Assembly (NCBI GenBank): GCA_946481345.1
Contig: CAMLMY010000011.1
Span: 1-62,751 of the forward strand
Length of the DNA: 62,751 nucleotides
Origin: an uncultured Gilliamella sp.
GTDB taxonomy: Bacteria > Pseudomonadota > Gammaproteobacteria > Enterobacterales > Orbaceae
Reading direction: 5' to 3'
Each line of letters opens with the position of its first letter. The first letter of the stretch is position 1. Below the pieces are notes generated by a model. The model searched no databases and was not told where the DNA came from. It saw only the letters and a program-made list of their open reading frames with translations. The translations under genes were made by a program, and so were the position numbers. This document shows positions 21,493-31,875 of this stretch, piece after piece.

Positions 21493-22224
21493 ATGGTTTT
21501 TATTTTTCGCTTAATTTTTGTCGTCATCACAGGAATTATTCTTTGTGTTTTTGGCGTGATTTTTTGTTTATTTAATCCAAGAAACCCCAAAAATGTAGCA
21601 AGATTCGCCCATTTATTTAGTTTGTTGTTCCAACCGGTATTTGGCGTTAAAGTCACTACACGCCCCTATTCTAAAATTAGTAATATGGGGAGCTGTGTTT
21701 ATATTGCTAATCACCAGAATAATTTCGATTTGGTGGTTGCTGCTGATATTGTACAACCGAAAACTGTCACCGTTGGTAAAAAAAGTTTGGCTTGGATCCC
21801 ATTTTTTGGGCAACTTTATTACCTTACAGGTAATATACTCATTGACCGCAACAATAAATCAAAAGCACGCGATACCATTGAACAAGTGGTTAGAGAAATT
21901 CAAAATCGTGGTATTTCTATTTGGATGTTTCCTGAAGGTACGCGTAGCCGCGGTCGAGGACTTTTACCTTTTAAAATGGGTGCATTTAAAGCAGCAATAG
22001 CAGCCGGTGTACCCATTGTACCAATTTGTGTATCAGAGACGACTAATATTAAGTTAAATCGTATCAATAATGGGCATATGATTGTTGAAATGCTCGATCC
22101 AATTGAAACTAAAAACCTTCGCAAAGAAGATGCCAAAGCATTAATGGAACAGTGCTATGCACAAATGTCTAACAAAATAGCGGAAATCAATGCTGAAGTA
22201 CAACAACTTAACAATCAAAAGTAA
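21493..22224 (+). CDS. plsC: 1-acyl-sn-glycerol-3-phosphate acyltransferase PlsC
   Basis: A 243-residue membrane-associated acyltransferase making phosphatidic acid from lysophosphatidate. The catalytic NHQNNFD (HX4D, His74 and Asp79) and the phosphate-binding FPEGTRSRG are present. A hydrophobic N-terminal segment (residues 3-27) anchors it. GAGG precedes ATG 21493. It is four bases upstream of cmoM and divergent from mnmD. Confidence 0.93.
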   Translation: MVFIFRLIFVVITGIILCVFGVIFCLFNPRNPKNVARFAHLFSLLFQPVFGVKVTTRPYSKISNMGSCVYIANHQNNFDLVVAADIVQPKTVTVGKKSLAWIPFFGQLYYLTGNILIDRNNKSKARDTIEQVVREIQNRGISIWMFPEGTRSRGRGLLPFKMGAFKAAIAAGVPIVPICVSETTNIKLNRINNGHMIVEMLDPIETKNLRKEDAKALMEQCYAQMSNKIAEINAEVQQLNNQK

Positions 22225-22227
22225 TTT

Positions 22228-22998
22228 ATGAGTAAACAAGATCGCAATTTTGATGATATCAGTGGCAAATTTGCACAAAATATTTATGGTACAACTAAAG
22301 GTCGAATTCGTGAAGCGGTAGTTTGGCAAGAACTTGAGAATATTTTAGCTAACTATCCTGCAAATAAACCCCTAAATATCCTTGATGCTGGTGGTGGACA
22401 AGGTCAAATCGCCTGTAGACTAGCTAAACTCGGCCACCATGTTACCATTTGTGATATTTCGCAACAAATGCTTGAACTAGCAAAACAAAAAGCGAGCGAG
22501 GAAAATATCGAAATCAATTGTCTTTGCTGCTCAATACAGCAACTTCATACTTTACTTGATGAACAGTTTGATATCGTTATTTGTCATGCCGTTTTAGAAT
22601 GGGTTGCAGAGCCGATTGAATTAATTCAATCATTAAAAAAACATTTAAAGGTAAATGGCTATTTATCTTTGATGTTTTATAACTACCATGGACTGCTATT
22701 TAAAACAGTCACCTTGGGTAATTTTGGTTATACACAAGCTGGCCTTGCAAAACGTAAAAAAAAGACACTCTCCCCCGATTTTCCAAGAGAGCCTAAAGAT
22801 GTTTATTATTGGCTGACCCAGTTAGATTTTAATATTTTACAAAAAATAGGCATTCGTATTTTCCACGACTATTTAGCGAATAAATCCAAGGCTGAAACGC
22901 ACTTTGAACAGCTATTAGAGCTTGAAAAACAATACTGTCGTACTGAACCTTATCTTAATTTAGCAAGATATATTTTAGTCACAGCGAAAAAGAATTAA
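22228..22998 (+). CDS. cmoM: tRNA 5-carboxymethoxyuridine methyltransferase CmoM
   Basis: A 256-residue class I SAM methyltransferase. The start KQDRNFDDISGKFAQNIYGT is almost that of E. coli CmoM (formerly SmtA). The SAM loop LNILDAGGGQGQIACRLA lies at about residues 44-61. It methylates cmo5U34 to mcmo5U in wobble-reading tRNAs. It is translated right after plsC, with three bases between. Confidence 0.9.
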   Translation: MSKQDRNFDDISGKFAQNIYGTTKGRIREAVVWQELENILANYPANKPLNILDAGGGQGQIACRLAKLGHHVTICDISQQMLELAKQKASEENIEINCLCCSIQQLHTLLDEQFDIVICHAVLEWVAEPIELIQSLKKHLKVNGYLSLMFYNYHGLLFKTVTLGNFGYTQAGLAKRKKKTLSPDFPREPKDVYYWLTQLDFNILQKIGIRIFHDYLANKSKAETHFEQLLELEKQYCRTEPYLNLARYILVTAKKN

Positions 22999-23321
22999 TT
23001 GATAAACAGATTAATAATATCAAAAAGGTTGTAGCGTATTTTATAGGTTATATCCTGATTATTTAAAGTACTCGGTCGATTTAATAATGTTACTTTAGGT
23101 AACATTCAAGATAGGAAAAATCATTATTATATCAAATAACAATTAATTAACTGAGCTTATTCGTGTTTTGTCAATTATTATGCCAAAGGATATGCATGTA
23201 ATGATGCTTTCAGCTTATGAATTTTCAATGCGCAACAGCCTTGAACATAAATCATCACTCGAAAAATTTGTCATAAATCGTTATTATAAGTAGGTTCATT
23301 TTATTGGTTAAGGAATTAGAT
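22999..23321. other. intergenic region before hldD
   Basis: No certain gene. A 37-codon frame at 23180-23293 (+), beginning MPKDMHVMMLSAYEF, has a protein-like composition but no ribosome binding site and no match I recognise; it may be a remnant. A small hairpin ATGTTAC/GTAACAT lies near 23087-23105 without a T run. Confidence 0.35.
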
Positions 23322-24248
23322 ATGATCGTTGTAACTGGCGGTGCTGGATTTATTGGTAGTAATATTGTTAAAGGGTTAAATGACCAAGGACACAAAAATA
23401 TTTTAGCGGTGGATGATTTAACCGACGGAACTAAATTTAGTAATTTAGTTGATTTAGATATCGCTGACTATATGGATAAAGACGAATTTATCTCATTAGT
23501 TGTAGCAGGTGAAGATATGGATATTGATGTTATTTTTCATCAAGGAGCTTGCTCATCGACCACCGAATGGGATGGCAAATTTATGATGGAAAACAACTAT
23601 CAATATTCAAAAGACTTGTTAGATTGCTGTTTAGATCTTGATATTCCATTTTTATATGCATCTTCGGCTGCTACTTATGGTGGACGCAGTGATAATTTCA
23701 TCGAAGATCGCGCTTATGAAAAACCGCTGAATGTTTATGGTTATTCTAAATTTCTGTTTGACCAATATGTTAGACAAGTATTACCTAAAGCTAAGTCACA
23801 AGTTTGTGGATTCCGTTATTTTAACGTCTATGGACCACGTGAATCACATAAAGGTAGTATGGCAAGTGTTGCATTTCATTTAAATGAACAAATTAACAAA
23901 GGTGAAAAACCGAAACTATTTACCGGTAGTGATAACTTCAAACGCGATTTTATTTATGTAAGTGACGTTGTTGATGTAAATTTATGGTTTTGGAAAAATA
24001 AAATTTCAGGTATTTTCAATTGTGGTACAGGTCAAGCAGAATCATTCCAAACCGTAGCTGATGCTGTCGTCAATTATCATAGAAAAGGGGAAATAGATTA
24101 TATTCCGTTCCCTGATAACCTTAAAGGAAGATACCAAAGCTTTACTCAAGCTGATCTCACTAAATTTAGAGAAACTGGATGCCCAATTGAATTTAAAACT
24201 GTAACCGAAGGTACAACTGAATATATGAAATGGCTTAACGAACAATAG
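23322..24248 (+). CDS. hldD: ADP-L-glycero-D-manno-heptose 6-epimerase HldD
   Basis: 308 residues (E. coli HldD 310). It converts ADP-D-glycero- to ADP-L-glycero-manno-heptose for the LPS core. Rossmann loop [13 protein letters not shown] (residues 4-16), catalytic YGYSK, and the family blocks [13 protein letters not shown] and [20 protein letters not shown] are visible. ATG 23322 is preferred over an upstream in-frame TTG because AAGGA (23310-23314) is well placed. First gene of the hldD-waaF-waaC cluster. Confidence 0.96.
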   Translation: MIVVTGGAGFIGSNIVKGLNDQGHKNILAVDDLTDGTKFSNLVDLDIADYMDKDEFISLVVAGEDMDIDVIFHQGACSSTTEWDGKFMMENNYQYSKDLLDCCLDLDIPFLYASSAATYGGRSDNFIEDRAYEKPLNVYGYSKFLFDQYVRQVLPKAKSQVCGFRYFNVYGPRESHKGSMASVAFHLNEQINKGEKPKLFTGSDNFKRDFIYVSDVVDVNLWFWKNKISGIFNCGTGQAESFQTVADAVVNYHRKGEIDYIPFPDNLKGRYQSFTQADLTKFRETGCPIEFKTVTEGTTEYMKWLNEQ

Positions 24249-24263
24249 AAAGGAATTGATAAG

Positions 24264-25313
24264 ATGAAAACACTCATTATTGGTCCTTCATGGGTTGGTG
24301 ATATGATGATGTCACAAAGCCTATATCGTACTTTAAAGCAGCTTGATCCTCATAATGAAATTGATGTTATGGCCCCGGCTTGGAGTCGGGCTTTATTAAA
24401 TAAAATGCCAGAAGTCAATCAGGCGCTTGAAATGCCAATCGGTCATGGTGAGTTTGCTTTCGCTAAACGTCGTCAAATAGGTAGATCATTACGAGCTAAT
24501 CATTACGATCAAGCTATTGTTTTACCGAATTCATTTAAGTCTGCACTCATTCCATTTTTTGCCAAAATTCCTAAACGAACAGGCTGGAAAGGAGAACTGC
24601 GTTACGGATTATTAAATGATATTCGCACACTTGATAAAGCTGCGTTTCCTTTGATGGTTGAGCGCTATGTTGCGCTGGCTTATCCCAAAGATCAAATTCA
24701 TTCTGCAAAAGATCTACCACAACCACTATTATGGCCAAAACTGAGTGTTGAGCAAAAAGAAATTGATGAGGCATTAGTCACTTTTGCGATTCCACAAGAT
24801 GAACCATTAATTGGCTTTTGTCCTGGGGCAGAATTTGGACCCGCTAAACGTTGGCCAGATTATCATTATGCTACACTTGCCGATATGCTGGTTAAACAAA
24901 ATGCTAGAATTATAATCTTTGGTTCAGCCAAAGATCGAGAAGTTGGCGATCAGATTATTGCTAAAATGGTGCAAAGTGATAAATGCATCAACTTAGCAGG
25001 TCAAACCAAGCTAGAACAAGCTATTGCTTTAATCGCAGCTTGTAAAGCCATTGTGACCAATGATTCAGGATTAATGCATGTTGCTGCTGCATTAGATAGA
25101 CCATTAGTTGCATTATATGGTCCAAGTAGCCCAGAGTTTACCCCTCCATTATCGGATAAAGCAGAAGTTATCCGTTTAATCACTGGTTATCATCGTGTTC
25201 GTAAAGGTGATGCTGAACAAGGTTATCATCAAAGCTTGATTGATATTAAACCAGATAATGTATTTGAAACTTTGATGAATCTTATCATGCGTAGTAAAAA
25301 GAGTAATGGATAA
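24264..25313 (+). CDS. waaF: ADP-heptose--LPS heptosyltransferase II WaaF
   Basis: A 349-residue GT9-family glycosyltransferase adding the second heptose to the LPS inner core. The N-terminus IIGPSWVGDMMMSQSLYRTL and the C-terminal nucleotide site VTNDSGLMHVAAALDRPLVALYG are diagnostic; CPGAEFGPAKRWP is WaaF-specific. AAAGGAATTGATAAG precedes the start. Its stop TAA overlaps the waaC ATG by one base. Confidence 0.95.
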   Translation: MKTLIIGPSWVGDMMMSQSLYRTLKQLDPHNEIDVMAPAWSRALLNKMPEVNQALEMPIGHGEFAFAKRRQIGRSLRANHYDQAIVLPNSFKSALIPFFAKIPKRTGWKGELRYGLLNDIRTLDKAAFPLMVERYVALAYPKDQIHSAKDLPQPLLWPKLSVEQKEIDEALVTFAIPQDEPLIGFCPGAEFGPAKRWPDYHYATLADMLVKQNARIIIFGSAKDREVGDQIIAKMVQSDKCINLAGQTKLEQAIALIAACKAIVTNDSGLMHVAAALDRPLVALYGPSSPEFTPPLSDKAEVIRLITGYHRVRKGDAEQGYHQSLIDIKPDNVFETLMNLIMRSKKSNG

Positions 25314-26275
25314 TGCGTGTCTTAGTCGTTAAAACTTCCTCAATGGGTGATGTGCTGCATACCCTACCAGCATTGACCGATGCAGCAAATAATATATCTG
25401 ATATTACTTTTGATTGGGTAGTTGAAGAAAATTTTGCTCAAATACCTAGTTGGCACTATGCTGTAAATAATGTAATACCTGTTGCTATAAGACGTTGGCG
25501 CAAAAGTTGGTTTTCAAAAAATACTCGCCAAGAACGTCATGCGTTTATCCAAACCCTTAGGCAGCAAGAATATGATTGTATTATTGACGCGCAAGGACTT
25601 ATTAAAAGCGCATTTCTTATAACTCGTAAAGCGCGCGGCATAAAGCATGGTTTGGATCGTCAAAGTATTAAAGAGCCTATTGCCAGTTGGTTTTATGATG
25701 TAAAACATGCTATTCCCAAGCAAATGCATGCCATTGAACGAGTTAGAATGTTGTTTGCTCAAAGCTTACAATACCCACTACCAGATTCAATGGGGGATTA
25801 TGCTATTGCCCGCCATTTTCTATCGTCTCTACCTAGTGATAATCAACAGTATCTTGTTTTTTTACATGCTACAACTCGAGATGAAAAACACTGGACGGAA
25901 GAAGCATGGAGAAAATTAATTAAATTAACCGAAGCAACTGGATTAAAAATAAAATTACCTTGGGGAGCCGAGCACGAACAGCAAAGAGCGATTCGCCTTG
26001 CACAAGGTTTTAAGCATGTCGAAGTATTACCTAAACTATCACTGTCTGATGTTGCAACCATTATTGCTGGAGCAAAAGCAGTAGTTTCAGTTGATACAGG
26101 ATTAAGCCATTTAACCGCTGCATTAGATCGCCCAAATATTACTCTATTTGGTGAAACCGACCCAAAATTAATTGGTGGTTATGGCAAAAATCAATTTAGT
26201 ATAATTTCGCCTGAAAAAAGCATGTGCACTATTCAAGCCGAGCAAGTATACCAACAATTGGCTCAATTTTTATAA
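25313..26275 (+). CDS. waaC: LPS heptosyltransferase I WaaC
   Basis: A 320-residue GT9 enzyme transferring the first heptose to Kdo of lipid A-Kdo2. The N-terminus MRVLVVKTSSMGDVLHTLPAL and the later SVDTGLSHLTAALDRPNITLFG match WaaC. The one-base TAATG overlap with waaF shows translational coupling. With hldD and waaF it gives the inner-core heptose region; no outer-core genes follow. Confidence 0.95.
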   Translation: MRVLVVKTSSMGDVLHTLPALTDAANNISDITFDWVVEENFAQIPSWHYAVNNVIPVAIRRWRKSWFSKNTRQERHAFIQTLRQQEYDCIIDAQGLIKSAFLITRKARGIKHGLDRQSIKEPIASWFYDVKHAIPKQMHAIERVRMLFAQSLQYPLPDSMGDYAIARHFLSSLPSDNQQYLVFLHATTRDEKHWTEEAWRKLIKLTEATGLKIKLPWGAEHEQQRAIRLAQGFKHVEVLPKLSLSDVATIIAGAKAVVSVDTGLSHLTAALDRPNITLFGETDPKLIGGYGKNQFSIISPEKSMCTIQAEQVYQQLAQFL

Positions 26276-26315
26276 CAACAAATCATAATTACGAAAAATA
26301 ACAGGAAGCCGTTTA

Positions 26316-26516
26316 ATGAATAAATATTGTGAACTCATTCGTGAAAAGTATGCCCAAATTGGAAGTAATGAACTAGGTTACATTGAAGATGCCCTAGGAG
26401 CCGTAATGCTGGTTCTAAATGAAGTAGTCGATTGCGAGCAAGTTCCTCAAGAACTAAAAGATAAAGCTGCCTATGCAGCAGCTAATTTGTTGATTAGTGA
26501 TTATGAGGTGAAATAG
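26316..26516 (+). CDS. yaeP: UPF0253 protein YaeP
   Basis: A 66-residue protein, exactly the E. coli YaeP length, with matching [17 protein letters not shown] start and [14 protein letters not shown] end. Function unknown. AGGAAG precedes the start. Its last 23 bases overlap the convergent histidine kinase gene. Confidence 0.88.
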   Translation: MNKYCELIREKYAQIGSNELGYIEDALGAVMLVLNEVVDCEQVPQELKDKAAYAAANLLISDYEVK

Positions 26517-27906
26517 CGGTTGGTAGATTGATAATAAAACGGGTAGATCTATCATCAGACTCAACAAAAATCGTTCCTTTATGGGTTTGGATAATTGATT
26601 TTACGATTGCCAACCCTATTCCTGCCCCCGAAGTACCATTACGATGACGTGATTCATCTACTCGATAGAAACGGTCAAAAAGGTGAGGTAAATGCCGGCT
26701 ATCAATTTTTTCACCTGGATTGGCAATGATGATTTTGACTCTTTTTACTGAAGTTTGACTTAAAGTAATGGTAATTACTTCATTTTGAGGAGTATAACGA
26801 ATGGCATTGGATAAAATATTACTTATCGCTCGACCCAACATCAGTTTATCGCCTTGAATATGTGAACAGTTACCCTCTAAATTAAATGTGATATTTTTCT
26901 CATCGGTGAGCGGTTCAAAATAGTCACACATCATGGTAAGCATACTAACCAAATCAATATCAATAAGATTTGGCACTAATTGATGATTATCAGCTTGAGC
27001 TAAAAAAAGCATATCTGAGATCATTTGCGACATTTTTTCATACTCTTCTAAATTGGAGTATAAAATCTCTCGATACTCTTCAGTGGATCGAGCATTATTT
27101 AACACAATTTGTGTTTGGGTTGTGAGATTAGTAATGGGCGTTCTCATTTCATGAGCAATATCAGCGGTAAAATTACGTTGCCGCTGAAAAACATCTTCCA
27201 TACGATTAAGCATTTTATTGAACGCTCTCACCAAACTAATATATTTAGTTGGTACTGAGGAAGTTGGTATTCGATAATTTAGACGTTTAAGATTGATTTT
27301 TTCTATCTTCTTAATGAGCCGATTAATCGGTTTTTGAGTATAATAAATTGAGATAAATGAACCAATCAATGCTAAAACACAAGAAATGGCAATCAGCAAT
27401 CCTAAACCGTTTCTTAATCGAGTGATAAATTCAAGCTGTAAATCACGGCCAACAGCCACAATAGTGGTGTAATGTTTGTCATTTTCAACAATCACTCTTG
27501 ATGCAGCAATTCGATAAGATGATTTATTCAGATTGGAGATGGTCGTACCGTGTTCAGTTATAATTTTTTCTAAATTAGCGGGTTTTAATGCAACAGCCAA
27601 GTTAGGCCCACGTGTACGATAAAGTACCTTACCTGATTCATCAATGATATAAACAAACAAGTGATGATGCCCGGTTAATATCAATAATAGATTTTGAAAA
27701 AGCTCATCACGATTATCATTAGGCGAAAAATAAATAAGTTCACGTTCTATTGATGAGATAACTGAATTTAATTCGGATACATTTTGCTGGATGGAAAATT
27801 TTTCAAAAGAACTTTCGATAAGATAACTAAAACAATAAAGGAGCCCACAAGTTAGTAGGCAAACAATTAGTGGTAAACGAAAAGAAATAACTTTAGTCCG
27901 CTTCAT
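26494..27906 (-). CDS. CusS-like sensor histidine kinase
   Basis: A 470-residue inner-membrane kinase. Helices at about 9-31 and 165-188 flank a ~135-residue periplasmic sensor domain, followed by HAMP (about 190-245). The H box is [15 protein letters not shown] with His252. N, G1 and G2 boxes follow ([35 protein letters not shown]). The organisation and the H-box sequence fit heavy-metal sensor kinases (CusS/CopS type). It overlaps the response regulator gene by 14 bases. No efflux genes are adjacent, so the metal is not established. Confidence 0.82.
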   Translation of the reverse strand: MKRTKVISFRLPLIVCLLTCGLLYCFSYLIESSFEKFSIQQNVSELNSVISSIERELIYFSPNDNRDELFQNLLLILTGHHHLFVYIIDESGKVLYRTRGPNLAVALKPANLEKIITEHGTTISNLNKSSYRIAASRVIVENDKHYTTIVAVGRDLQLEFITRLRNGLGLLIAISCVLALIGSFISIYYTQKPINRLIKKIEKINLKRLNYRIPTSSVPTKYISLVRAFNKMLNRMEDVFQRQRNFTADIAHEMRTPITNLTTQTQIVLNNARSTEEYREILYSNLEEYEKMSQMISDMLFLAQADNHQLVPNLIDIDLVSMLTMMCDYFEPLTDEKNITFNLEGNCSHIQGDKLMLGRAISNILSNAIRYTPQNEVITITLSQTSVKRVKIIIANPGEKIDSRHLPHLFDRFYRVDESRHRNGTSGAGIGLAIVKSIIQTHKGTIFVESDDRSTRFIINLPTAISPHNH

Positions 27907-28579
27907 CCATTACATCCAATTTATATCCCATTCCACGCACAGTATGAATTAATTTAGGTTCAAATCCTGCATCAATTTTATTGCGCAATCGCCTAATCGC
28001 CACATCAATAACATTGGTATCACTATCAAAATTCATATCCCAAACTTGGGATGCAATCAGTGATCTCGGTAGAACTTCACCTGGATAACGTAAAAAATAT
28101 TCTAATAACAGAAATTCTTTATTGGTTAAATCAATTCTTTTATCTGCTCGCGTTACTGTTCTTTTAGGTAAATCCATTACCAAATCAGCAATACTTAATT
28201 GATAATTATTGACTTGTGGAACATTGCGCCTAAGTAAAGATTTGACTCTTGCCAGTAATTCAGCAAAAGAAAACGGCTTAACTAAATAATCATCCGCACC
28301 TAAATTCAGTCCTTTAACTTTATCCTCTACACTGCCCATCGCAGTGAGTAACATAATTTGCGTGTCTTTTCCTGCTTCACGCAAAGATTGGACTATTTTC
28401 CAGCCAACGATATCTGGCAACATTACATCCAGAATAATTAAATCATAATCTTCTGTCATGGCTCTATGATAGCCATCTAAACCATTATCGGTTAAATCAA
28501 CAATAAAACCTGATTCAACTAAACCCTGACGAAGATACTCACCTGTTTTATGTTCATCTTCAACAACTAACAATTTCAT
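27893..28579 (-). CDS. CusR-like OmpR-family response regulator
   Basis: 228 residues. The receiver domain has the acidic pair E7-D8, phospho-acceptor Asp51 ([14 protein letters not shown]) and Lys in [14 protein letters not shown]. The winged-helix domain ends [27 protein letters not shown]. It resembles CusR/CopR heavy-metal regulators. GGAAATACTCAAA precedes ATG 28579. Co-transcribed with the kinase downstream. Confidence 0.85.
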   Translation of the reverse strand: MKLLVVEDEHKTGEYLRQGLVESGFIVDLTDNGLDGYHRAMTEDYDLIILDVMLPDIVGWKIVQSLREAGKDTQIMLLTAMGSVEDKVKGLNLGADDYLVKPFSFAELLARVKSLLRRNVPQVNNYQLSIADLVMDLPKRTVTRADKRIDLTNKEFLLLEYFLRYPGEVLPRSLIASQVWDMNFDSDTNVIDVAIRRLRNKIDAGFEPKLIHTVRGMGYKLDVMDEAD

Positions 28580-28734
28580 TTTGAGTATTTCCTTTGTTAT
28601 TTTATATGATTATGGAAAATGTTTACTGCCGTAGTAGGATATATGAAAAAACCAAATGGTATCATGACATTTTAATGACTATATTGTAATAATTTGGTCA
28701 TTAATTCGTTTGTTTAGCTTTGTTATAGTACTCA

Positions 28735-28837
28735 CACAATGATTCATGAGGCTAGACATTATTGTTTCATTGTTTTATTTCCTTTCATCCATTCCTTGCA
28801 ATTTAATGCAGCCCTAGTTTACCTAGGGTTTTTTTTT
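28735..28837 (+). ncRNA. candidate small RNA
   Basis: A -10-like TATAGT at 28724-28729 is followed about 80 bases later by a strong Rho-independent terminator (28812-28837). No open frame lies between. The single-stranded stretch before the terminator is pyrimidine-rich (ATTTCCTTTCATCCATTCC), like the seed regions of Hfq-binding sRNAs. The -35 region is weak. I cannot match it to a known sRNA; the boundaries are estimates. Confidence 0.4.
28812..28837 (+). terminator. Rho-independent terminator
   Basis: Stem CCCTAG / CTAGGG with loop TTTAC, followed by nine T. Its orientation serves a plus-strand transcript, although both flanking genes are on the minus strand. Confidence 0.85.
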
Positions 28838-28943
28838 ATCAAAAGCAATGTTGACAGTAGTCATTAGCCAAACAAGTATTAATTATTTTAGTATTTAGCC
28901 TAATTATTCTAACAAAATTAACCATCCTTGGATATGAATATAT

Positions 28944-30041
28944 CTATTTTTTATGCAATACAACACCACTTTCAATATGATCGGTATAAGGAAACTGGTC
29001 AAACATAGCAAAATGCTTGATATTATGAGTTTCTATCAATTGCTGTAAATTATCCCGTAAAGAAAGAGGATTGCAGGATATATAAATAATAGTATTGTAA
29101 CTTTTAAGAATATTAATTGTATCACTATCTATTCCGGCACGAGGAGGATCAACCAGTACAGTTTGGCACTGATAATCATCAAGATTGATATCCTTTAATC
29201 GATTAAACTCACGTTCTTTTTTAATAGCACTGGTAAACTCAGCTGCGGATAGACGGGCAATAATTAAATTATCAATCTCATTTATGGCAATATTATATTG
29301 CGCTGAATATACAGACGCTTTCGCTATTTCTGTCGCTAACACCTTACGAAAGTTTTGAGCCAAAGCGATAGAAAAATTACCGTTGCCACAATAAAATTCA
29401 AGTAGATCACCAGACAAACCTTTGGTAACTTCAATAGCCCACTCAAGCATTTTGATATTGACTGCGGCATTGGGTTGAGTAAAACTATTTTCAACTTGAC
29501 GATAAATAAAGGTTTTATCCAATACTGGTAAGGCCTCATCAACATAATCGACATCAATCGCAATTTTTTGATTACTCGCCCGCCCAACGATATTAGCATC
29601 GATCCCCTGCTCGGCAAGTTGTTGCTTAAGTCTATTTGCCTCAGCAATCCAATCATCACCTAACTTTTTATGATACAAAAGCGTAATAAGTAATTGACCA
29701 CTCAGTGTGGAAAAATAATCTATCTGAAACAATAAATGACGTAATAATTGGTTATGCTTAAGCAATGGTAAAATAGCTTTCATTGCTTGATTAATCAATT
29801 TTGTTGCAATCGGAAAATCATCAATTCGTGTGCGTTTTTTCGTTTTTTTATCATACATAATATGATAGATATCTTCACCATCATGCCATATTCTAAACTC
29901 AGCCCGCATACGGTAATGACTGATAGGAGAACTATAAACTTGCAATTCTGGAAGTGAGAAATCACTAAAAATTGTTTTTAAATGGGTTATTTTATTTTCA
30001 AGTTGAAGATTATATTTATCGTTCGAAAAAATTTCAGTCAT
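28944..30041 (-). CDS. trmA: tRNA (uracil(54)-C5)-methyltransferase TrmA
   Basis: 365 residues (E. coli TrmA 366). It forms m5U54 in the T loop of tRNAs. The SAM loop is [16 protein letters not shown]. The segment [11 protein letters not shown] precedes the nucleophile Cys in IYISCNP. There is no TRAM domain or Fe-S cluster, which separates it from RlmD/RlmC. The N-terminal [22 protein letters not shown] is typical of TrmA. Divergent from srmB. Confidence 0.94.
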   Translation of the reverse strand: MTEIFSNDKYNLQLENKITHLKTIFSDFSLPELQVYSSPISHYRMRAEFRIWHDGEDIYHIMYDKKTKKRTRIDDFPIATKLINQAMKAILPLLKHNQLLRHLLFQIDYFSTLSGQLLITLLYHKKLGDDWIAEANRLKQQLAEQGIDANIVGRASNQKIAIDVDYVDEALPVLDKTFIYRQVENSFTQPNAAVNIKMLEWAIEVTKGLSGDLLEFYCGNGNFSIALAQNFRKVLATEIAKASVYSAQYNIAINEIDNLIIARLSAAEFTSAIKKEREFNRLKDINLDDYQCQTVLVDPPRAGIDSDTINILKSYNTIIYISCNPLSLRDNLQQLIETHNIKHFAMFDQFPYTDHIESGVVLHKK

Positions 30042-30437
30042 ATTCAGTAATGGGTGATTTTGTAAATGGTTAAAAGAAATATTGTCTATTATAAAATGAC
30101 AACAAGATTATATTAAGTTATTAAGTAAATATTGAGTTTTAATCCCTTATTTTACCTAATATCGTAAAATTTAGTTTAATATCTTAACACAAAGGCAAAG
30201 TGTAATATAAATAAAGATTCCGTTACAAGCATTGATAAGAGTTGATGAATCAATCATTCTTTAACTTTTATACTTAAACGTATGCTTAACCTCAAACTTT
30301 TTTACAAAGTATTTAATTATTTTGATTGATATACTATAAAATGAACGAAATGAATATTGATGTCAGTTACTTACTACGTTTTATTGATTGTAGTTATAAC
30401 GATTGCCGTTATAATGTGTCTCAAAATTTAAGATAGA
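30042..30437. other. divergent trmA/srmB intergenic region
   Basis: No gene visible. It holds interspersed repeat copy B (30266-30309) and the promoters of trmA and srmB. None has a box that I can call with certainty. Confidence 0.5.
30266..30309. repeat. interspersed repeat, copy B
   Basis: It contains TATACTTAAACGTATG followed by CTTAACCTCAAAC and TTTTTTACA. It is nearly identical to copy C at 46607-46652 and, inverted, to copy A at 13501-13535. TATAC/GTATG can form a short hairpin. Confidence 0.75.
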
Positions 30438-31754
30438 ATGATCAATATGACTGCAAAAACTTTTTCAGATTTAGAATTAGATGAGATTTTAATTCAAAAT
30501 CTACAAACACAAAACATCCACACGCCAACAGTAATCCAAACTCAAACGATACCTGTCGCATTAGATGGCAAAGATATTTTAGGTTCAGCGCCAACGGGTA
30601 CGGGTAAGACACTTGCTTTCTTAATTCCTGCTGTGCAACATTTATTGGATTTTCCACGTCGCAAACCGGGACCGCCTCGTATTTTAGTTTTAACACCTAC
30701 TCGAGAGCTAGCGATGCAAATAGCTGAGCAAGCTAAACGATTAACGCAATCCACTCATTTAAGCATAGCCACAATAACCGGAGGCGTTGCTTATATGAAT
30801 CATGCTGAAGTATTCAGTAAAAATCAAGATATTGTGATTGCGACAACTGGACGGTTATTGCAATACATTAAAGAAGAAAATTTTGATTGTCGAGCTGTTG
30901 AAATGCTTATTTTAGATGAGGCAGACCGTATGTTAGATATGGGATTCTCTCAAGATGTCGAAACCATATCAGCAGAAACTCGCTGGCGCAAACAAACACT
31001 ACTTTTTTCTGCAACGCTAGAGGGTGAAGGATTACATAATTTTGCTAATCGCATATTAAATGAACCTATTGAAATTAACGCCGATCCTTCACGCAAAGAA
31101 CGTAAAAAGATTTTACAATTCTATTATCGTGCCGACAATTTAGAGCATAAAGTAGCCTTACTCATTCATTTATTAAAGCAAGAAGAATTGAAAAAGACGA
31201 TCGTTTTTGTACGCAAGCGTGAACGGGTACATGAATTGGTTAGCTTATTACATCAGGCCGGAATCCATAGCTGTTATTTAGAAGGTGAAATGGTTCAAGC
31301 TAAACGTAACGAAGCAATTAAAAGAATGAACAACCATACCGTTAATGTACTGGTTGCAACCGATGTTGCAGCTCGTGGTATCGATATTGATGATATTACC
31401 CATGTTATTAATTTTGATGCACCTAAAACAGCCGACGTCTATTTGCATCGTATCGGTCGTACTGCCCGTGCTGGGAAAAAAGGGACCGCGATTATGTTGG
31501 TCGAAGCTCATGACAATGAATTGTTACAAAAAATTGAGCGTTACATCAAAGAACCAATAAAGTTACGAACCATTGATGAGTTACGCCCAAAAACGAAAGC
31601 GCCAAAACCGGCAACTAAGAAAAAACCTTCACAAAAAGCGAAATTGAAAAGTGCTACCAAAAAAGAAGATAACAAAAAGAAAAAAGTCAAACTGCGCCAT
31701 CGCGATACTAAAAATAAAGGTAAACCGAAGAAATCAATAAATACTACCGAATGA
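30438..31754 (+). CDS. srmB: ATP-dependent RNA helicase SrmB
   Basis: 438 residues (E. coli 444), a DEAD-box helicase for early 50S subunit assembly. Visible motifs: Walker A APTGTGKT, PTRELAMQ, TTGRLLQYIKEENFDCRAVE (SrmB-specific spacing), DEAD in LILDEADRMLDMG, SAT in LLFSATLEG, and HRIGRTARAG. The C-terminal tail after about residue 375 is Lys-rich and binds RNA. An ATG at 30447 would give the start MTAKTFSDLEL, closer to the E. coli protein; 30438 is kept because AAGATAG is nearer to it. Confidence 0.94.
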   Translation: MINMTAKTFSDLELDEILIQNLQTQNIHTPTVIQTQTIPVALDGKDILGSAPTGTGKTLAFLIPAVQHLLDFPRRKPGPPRILVLTPTRELAMQIAEQAKRLTQSTHLSIATITGGVAYMNHAEVFSKNQDIVIATTGRLLQYIKEENFDCRAVEMLILDEADRMLDMGFSQDVETISAETRWRKQTLLFSATLEGEGLHNFANRILNEPIEINADPSRKERKKILQFYYRADNLEHKVALLIHLLKQEELKKTIVFVRKRERVHELVSLLHQAGIHSCYLEGEMVQAKRNEAIKRMNNHTVNVLVATDVAARGIDIDDITHVINFDAPKTADVYLHRIGRTARAGKKGTAIMLVEAHDNELLQKIERYIKEPIKLRTIDELRPKTKAPKPATKKKPSQKAKLKSATKKEDNKKKKVKLRHRDTKNKGKPKKSINTTE

Positions 31755-31805
31755 TAATTTATCAGTTAATAGTTTAAACTTATGATATCAATTGTTTATA
31801 ACAAC

Positions 31806-31833
31806 TTGGAGTGTAAGTTTAAATTGTTATAAT
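31806..31833 (+). promoter_or_regulatory. sigma-70-like promoter of the peroxiredoxin gene
   Basis: TTGGAG (31806-31811), a 16-base spacer and a perfect TATAAT (31828-31833), about 42 bases before the start codon. Confidence 0.6.
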
Positions 31834-31875
31834 GTTCCGCATATTAAAAAGCATTAAATAGTTAGGAGAACCATC

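Larger units (their letters stand above)
28580..28943. other. intergenic region between response regulator and trmA
   Basis: It contains the promoter side of the response regulator and, on the plus strand, a complete terminator with no protein gene ahead of it (see the sRNA entry). The 3' end of trmA lies at its right. Confidence 0.5.
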
